From NCBI GenBank assembly GCA_937942465.1, contig CALDEO010000097.1:1-9550 (forward strand): a stretch of DNA of 9,550 nt, in the 5' to 3' direction. Source of the DNA: an uncultured Saprospiraceae bacterium (GTDB lineage Bacteria; Bacteroidota; Bacteroidia; Chitinophagales; Saprospiraceae). How positions within the stretch are numbered: position 1 is the first letter of the stretch; every line of letters begins with the position of its first letter. Made by a program: the position numbers and the translations under genes. Below are positions 7,418-9,550 of the stretch, in pieces. The notes below the pieces were generated by a model. That model worked only from the letters and a program-made list of their open reading frames with translations, was not told where the DNA came from and ran no database searches.

Positions 7418-8814
7418 AGGATTACTTCAAAAATAGACTAAGTCAACAAGAAGAGCACATAGATAAAGACTTGTTGTGGGCTGGACTTGGATTGGAAGAC
7501 GAGCAGGAGAAAAAGAAACCAATATGGATGTTTTGGTTATTGGGACTGTTCTTCGCCTTGGTCCTCGCTACGCTTATACTTTACGCTGATAATAGCGTAG
7601 ACGAGCAAGCTTTAATTGTTGAAAACGAGAGTACAGAGCAGTTGGACTTAAACGAAAGTATGGAACAAGGTTTTATTGATGAAACAAATATTGCAGACTC
7701 TGTTGAGGACAATCCGATCACCGAAAGTATAAATGTACATTCATCGCAAATAATAAAATCACAAGCCAACACGACAGTACAGAATAAGAAACTAGAGGAA
7801 GTTAAGAATGATGATAATAATGCATTTAGTCAGGATAATAAAGTAGTCTCGATTGCTGTAAATATTTCAAAAACCAATATCAATTCTGGAGAAGGAGAAA
7901 ATGGGTTCTTACCTAATGATGAAGCAATTGATCAGGAGGAGTTGCCGCTAAGAACAGTCAAGCAAGACAATATTAATTATACCCAAGGTCAAAATAATAA
8001 TAGCGGCGCAGTTGCGCAGAATAATGTTAACAAAGAATTCATTGAAGAAAATAGAATGTTGTTAAGCGTAGATAACTTAGCAACGATAGGATTAAGTACT
8101 TTTAATCAAAGTAAAGACCCGTTAAGGATAAGCAACGAAAGCTTGATACAACCGATCGATGAGCAACGAAATCGTTGGTCTATAGGCTCCTATGCGATTC
8201 TTTACAAGACGACAAGAACGCTGATAGGTACAGATAAAAATCAAGAATATATTAATGCCAGAAATAATACGGAACGATCATTAGAAACTTTTGTCGCTGG
8301 AGGATTTTTAGAGTATAAAGTTACGAGACACAATTACCTAAGATTAGGTATTGAGCATCAGTCTATTTCAGAAAGATTCGATTTTTCAACTGAAGCGGAT
8401 TCGAGCTACCTAAAGAATTTAATAGCATATGACGCTACAGTATATCGCAAATGGCTTAACTATAATAGGCATCAACTGATCAATATTCCGATCACCTTAG
8501 GATTTAATACGGATAGAGAAAAATGGAATTTCATGGCCGAAATCACACCCGTATTGACCATAAAGAAATCATTCGATGGGACGTTTTTACAAGAAGAGTC
8601 TAATATCCCCGAAAATACAAATCAATTCTCTACTGATTTTTCTGTAGCTGGGCGATTAGCATTAGGGCTCTCATATCAGTATGATGACCATTGGTCTCTT
8701 TCTTTTATGCCTAGCTTTCAACAACACTTCAAATCTTTCAGTAGAGAGGATGCTGGTTATGAACAAAAGTATACAATGATAGGAGTGCAATTGGGATTGA
8801 AGTATGGGTTTTAG
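7399..8814 (+). CDS. Membrane-anchored protein with C-terminal beta-barrel-like domain; candidate anti-sigma partner
   Basis: This 471-residue protein has no cleavable signal peptide. Residues 1-40 are charged and probably cytoplasmic (LEDYFKNRL, DKDLLWAGLGLEDE, EKKK). One transmembrane helix spans about 42-62. Residues about 64-255 are a polar linker rich in N, Q, E, D and S, long enough in principle to cross the periplasm. Residues about 258-471 show alternating aromatic/polar beta strands (SIGSYAILYK, FLEYKVTRHNYLRLGIEH, ALGLSYQYDDHWSLSFMPSF) and end in KYGF, like an outer-membrane barrel with a terminal phenylalanine. The gene overlaps the sigma gene by 19 bp in another frame, the usual arrangement of sigma/anti-sigma pairs. 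Anti-sigma function is inferred from context; no zinc-binding ASD motif is visible. An alternative reading is a generic outer-membrane beta-barrel protein. Confidence 0.75.
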   Translation: MGKHKLEDYFKNRLSQQEEHIDKDLLWAGLGLEDEQEKKKPIWMFWLLGLFFALVLATLILYADNSVDEQALIVENESTEQLDLNESMEQGFIDETNIADSVEDNPITESINVHSSQIIKSQANTTVQNKKLEEVKNDDNNAFSQDNKVVSIAVNISKTNINSGEGENGFLPNDEAIDQEELPLRTVKQDNINYTQGQNNNSGAVAQNNVNKEFIEENRMLLSVDNLATIGLSTFNQSKDPLRISNESLIQPIDEQRNRWSIGSYAILYKTTRTLIGTDKNQEYINARNNTERSLETFVAGGFLEYKVTRHNYLRLGIEHQSISERFDFSTEADSSYLKNLIAYDATVYRKWLNYNRHQLINIPITLGFNTDREKWNFMAEITPVLTIKKSFDGTFLQEESNIPENTNQFSTDFSVAGRLALGLSYQYDDHWSLSFMPSFQQHFKSFSREDAGYEQKYTMIGVQLGLKYGF

Positions 8815-8844
8815 ATCGGATTAAGCTAGTGGTATAATGCCGAT
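8815..8844 (+). repeat. Inverted repeat just after the operon's last stop codon
   Basis: ATCGG-ATTA (8815-8823) pairs with TAAT and CCGAT (8835-8838 and 8840-8844), with one bulged G at 8839 and an 11-base loop. It begins immediately after the TAG of the barrel-protein gene. No T tract follows, so it is not a standard intrinsic terminator, though it could stabilise the 3' end of the mRNA. Confidence 0.3.
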
Positions 8845-9005
8845 ATTGAAGTCCCCTAATGGAAGATCATAAGATGATGGCAGAGGACTTGACAGAGATA
8901 TTACAGCTATCCAAGGGTACCGTTTCAAAAATACTTAGCTACCCAATGGGTTTATCCAAAGAGTACTAGAAGTTTGTCACAGTGATTTTAGTTAAATCCA
9001 ACAAC
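8840..9005 (+). pseudogene. Decayed HigA-like (XRE helix-turn-helix) antitoxin remnant
   Basis: From 8859 a frame of 36 codons reads DLTEILQLSKGTVSKILSY and then GLSKEY before a TAG at 8967-8969. The LSKGTVSKIL...GLSKE pattern is the helix-turn-helix core of HigA-family antitoxins as I know it from Bacteroidota. The family core normally continues with a helix like TIRKLS and a further strand. Here that continuation appears in a shifted frame as TRSLSQ (8965-8982), then two stops. Upstream, DIEV (8842-8853) fits the preceding family segment in yet another frame. Two frameshifts plus stops, loss of the N-terminal half and the absence of a HigB toxin gene all indicate a relic. The identification relies on remembered motif similarity, not a search. 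Confidence 0.6.
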
Positions 9006-9009
9006 AACC

Positions 9010-9550
9010 CTACTCAAACACCCCAATAACATCCACTTCCTTTTCCCTAATCATTTCATTGAGCTCAGGGATACGACTCTCTAGGATGGTATTGTACATA
9101 GCTAGTTGATCATCGATCAATCCATTTAACTCATCTCTGACCTTGAGGGCAGCGGCTGTTGGTGGGAAATCACCATTAGACATTTGCGTCAAGCTATTGA
9201 GATGTGCTAGTTTATTGGTTAGTCTTATGGGGAAGTTAAGTGGGTCTTGTCTACTCTTGTTTTGAGTTTGGTAGAGTGATTTTTCTATTTTGGTCAGGTC
9301 ACTTGTGATACTATCGATCTCTGCGGTGATGATCGTATCTTTAGTACTAGACTTAAATCCTTTCATCTGCTCTTTGAGCTTTCTTATTTGTTTGATCGTG
9401 GTATGAGCAGCAGTTACTTTGGTATTGATGGATTGTACGAAGTCAAACTGCTCCTTGATATCTGTTTTGGTAGATTCCGAGTTAGGGTTTATCAATACTT
9501 CAAATTCTTGGATCTGACTTTCTCCATTGACACTGAGATGTAATTGGTAG
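9010..9550 (-). CDS. C-terminal part of a BNR-repeat / VPS10 (sortilin)-like protein, 5' end outside window
   Basis: The minus frame is open from base 9549 to a TAG at 9010-9012, giving 179 residues of a larger protein. The segment YQLHLSVNGESQIQEFEV is the end of a beta domain. It is followed by INPNSESTKTDIKEQFDFV and a long helical region with YQTQNKSRQDPLNFPIRL and NKLAHLNSL. By recall, this tail is characteristic of the roughly 1000-residue secreted WD40/YVTN/BNR-like (VPS10 domain) proteins of Bacteroidota and relatives, often annotated as glycosyl hydrolase. Their biochemical activity is largely unproven. The propeller repeats and signal peptide would lie to the right of the window. 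The TTG at 9493-9495 is an internal codon, not the start. No terminator hairpin is visible downstream on this strand. Confidence 0.8.
   Translation of the reverse strand, partial: YQLHLSVNGESQIQEFEVLINPNSESTKTDIKEQFDFVQSINTKVTAAHTTIKQIRKLKEQMKGFKSSTKDTIITAEIDSITSDLTKIEKSLYQTQNKSRQDPLNFPIRLTNKLAHLNSLTQMSNGDFPPTAAALKVRDELNGLIDDQLAMYNTILESRIPELNEMIREKEVDVIGVFE

Noticed and set aside
4086..8837. The 10-mer AGTGGTATAA occurs at 4086-4095 and again at 8828-8837, flanking the three-gene operon
   Set aside because: It is only 10 bp with no extended similarity or mobile-element genes between; most likely chance rather than target-site duplications.
9010..9495. Reading the last minus-strand gene as a complete 161-residue protein starting at TTG 9495
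   Set aside because: The frame remains open to the window edge, and the upstream residues match the beta domain that precedes this helical tail in BNR/VPS10-like proteins.
1..9550. CRISPR arrays, tRNA or rRNA genes, insertion sequences and phage genes
   Set aside because: I looked and found no repeat-spacer pattern, cloverleaf, transposase or integrase in the window.

Overview
The window looks like chromosomal DNA of a member of the Bacteroidota, probably a Saprospiraceae/Cytophaga-type environmental lineage. The signs are moderately AT-rich DNA, TAnnTTTG-type promoter elements, weak Shine-Dalgarno sequences, a surface-type lipoprotein with carboxypeptidase-regulatory, SdrD_B-like and SprB-like segments, and a C-terminal piece of the large BNR/VPS10-like protein family common in this phylum. 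The lineage is inferred from gene content; no rRNA or other phylogenetic marker is present.

Layout. (1) Positions 1-1278, minus strand: a secreted M23 (LytM-type) metallopeptidase whose 3' end lies beyond the left edge. (2) Positions 1279-1812: a 534-bp AT-rich divergent intergenic region. It holds candidate promoters for both flanking genes and, unexpectedly, a strong plus-strand terminator-like hairpin with no gene in front of it. (3) Positions 1813-3849: a compact iron-sulfur cluster assembly operon iscS-iscU-iscA (cysteine desulfurase, scaffold, A-type carrier), closed by a clear intrinsic terminator at 3882-3915. (4) Positions 3916-4145: an intergenic stretch with three possible hairpins. 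(5) Positions 4146-8814: three tightly packed genes, namely a 900-residue lipoprotein with acidic residues after the lipid cysteine, an ECF-like sigma factor starting at TTG two bases after the preceding stop, and a 471-residue protein overlapping the sigma gene by 19 bp. The last protein has a short cytoplasmic N-terminus, one membrane helix, a long polar linker and a C-terminal beta-barrel-like domain. (6) Positions about 8840-9005: a decayed HigA-like (XRE helix-turn-helix) antitoxin remnant. (7) Positions 9010-9550, minus strand: the C-terminal part of a BNR-repeat/VPS10-like protein that continues beyond the right edge.

How the genes work together. IscS supplies sulfur to IscU, and IscA probably helps deliver clusters. 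The chaperones HscA/HscB, ferredoxin and the regulator IscR are absent here, although IscU keeps the LPPVK chaperone-recognition motif. The lipoprotein-sigma-barrel operon is the most interesting unit. Its order and overlap suggest a cell-surface signalling module in which the third protein could act as a membrane-anchored anti-sigma factor joined to an outer-membrane-type domain. That role is inferred; the sequence directly shows only the domains, the spacing and the overlap.
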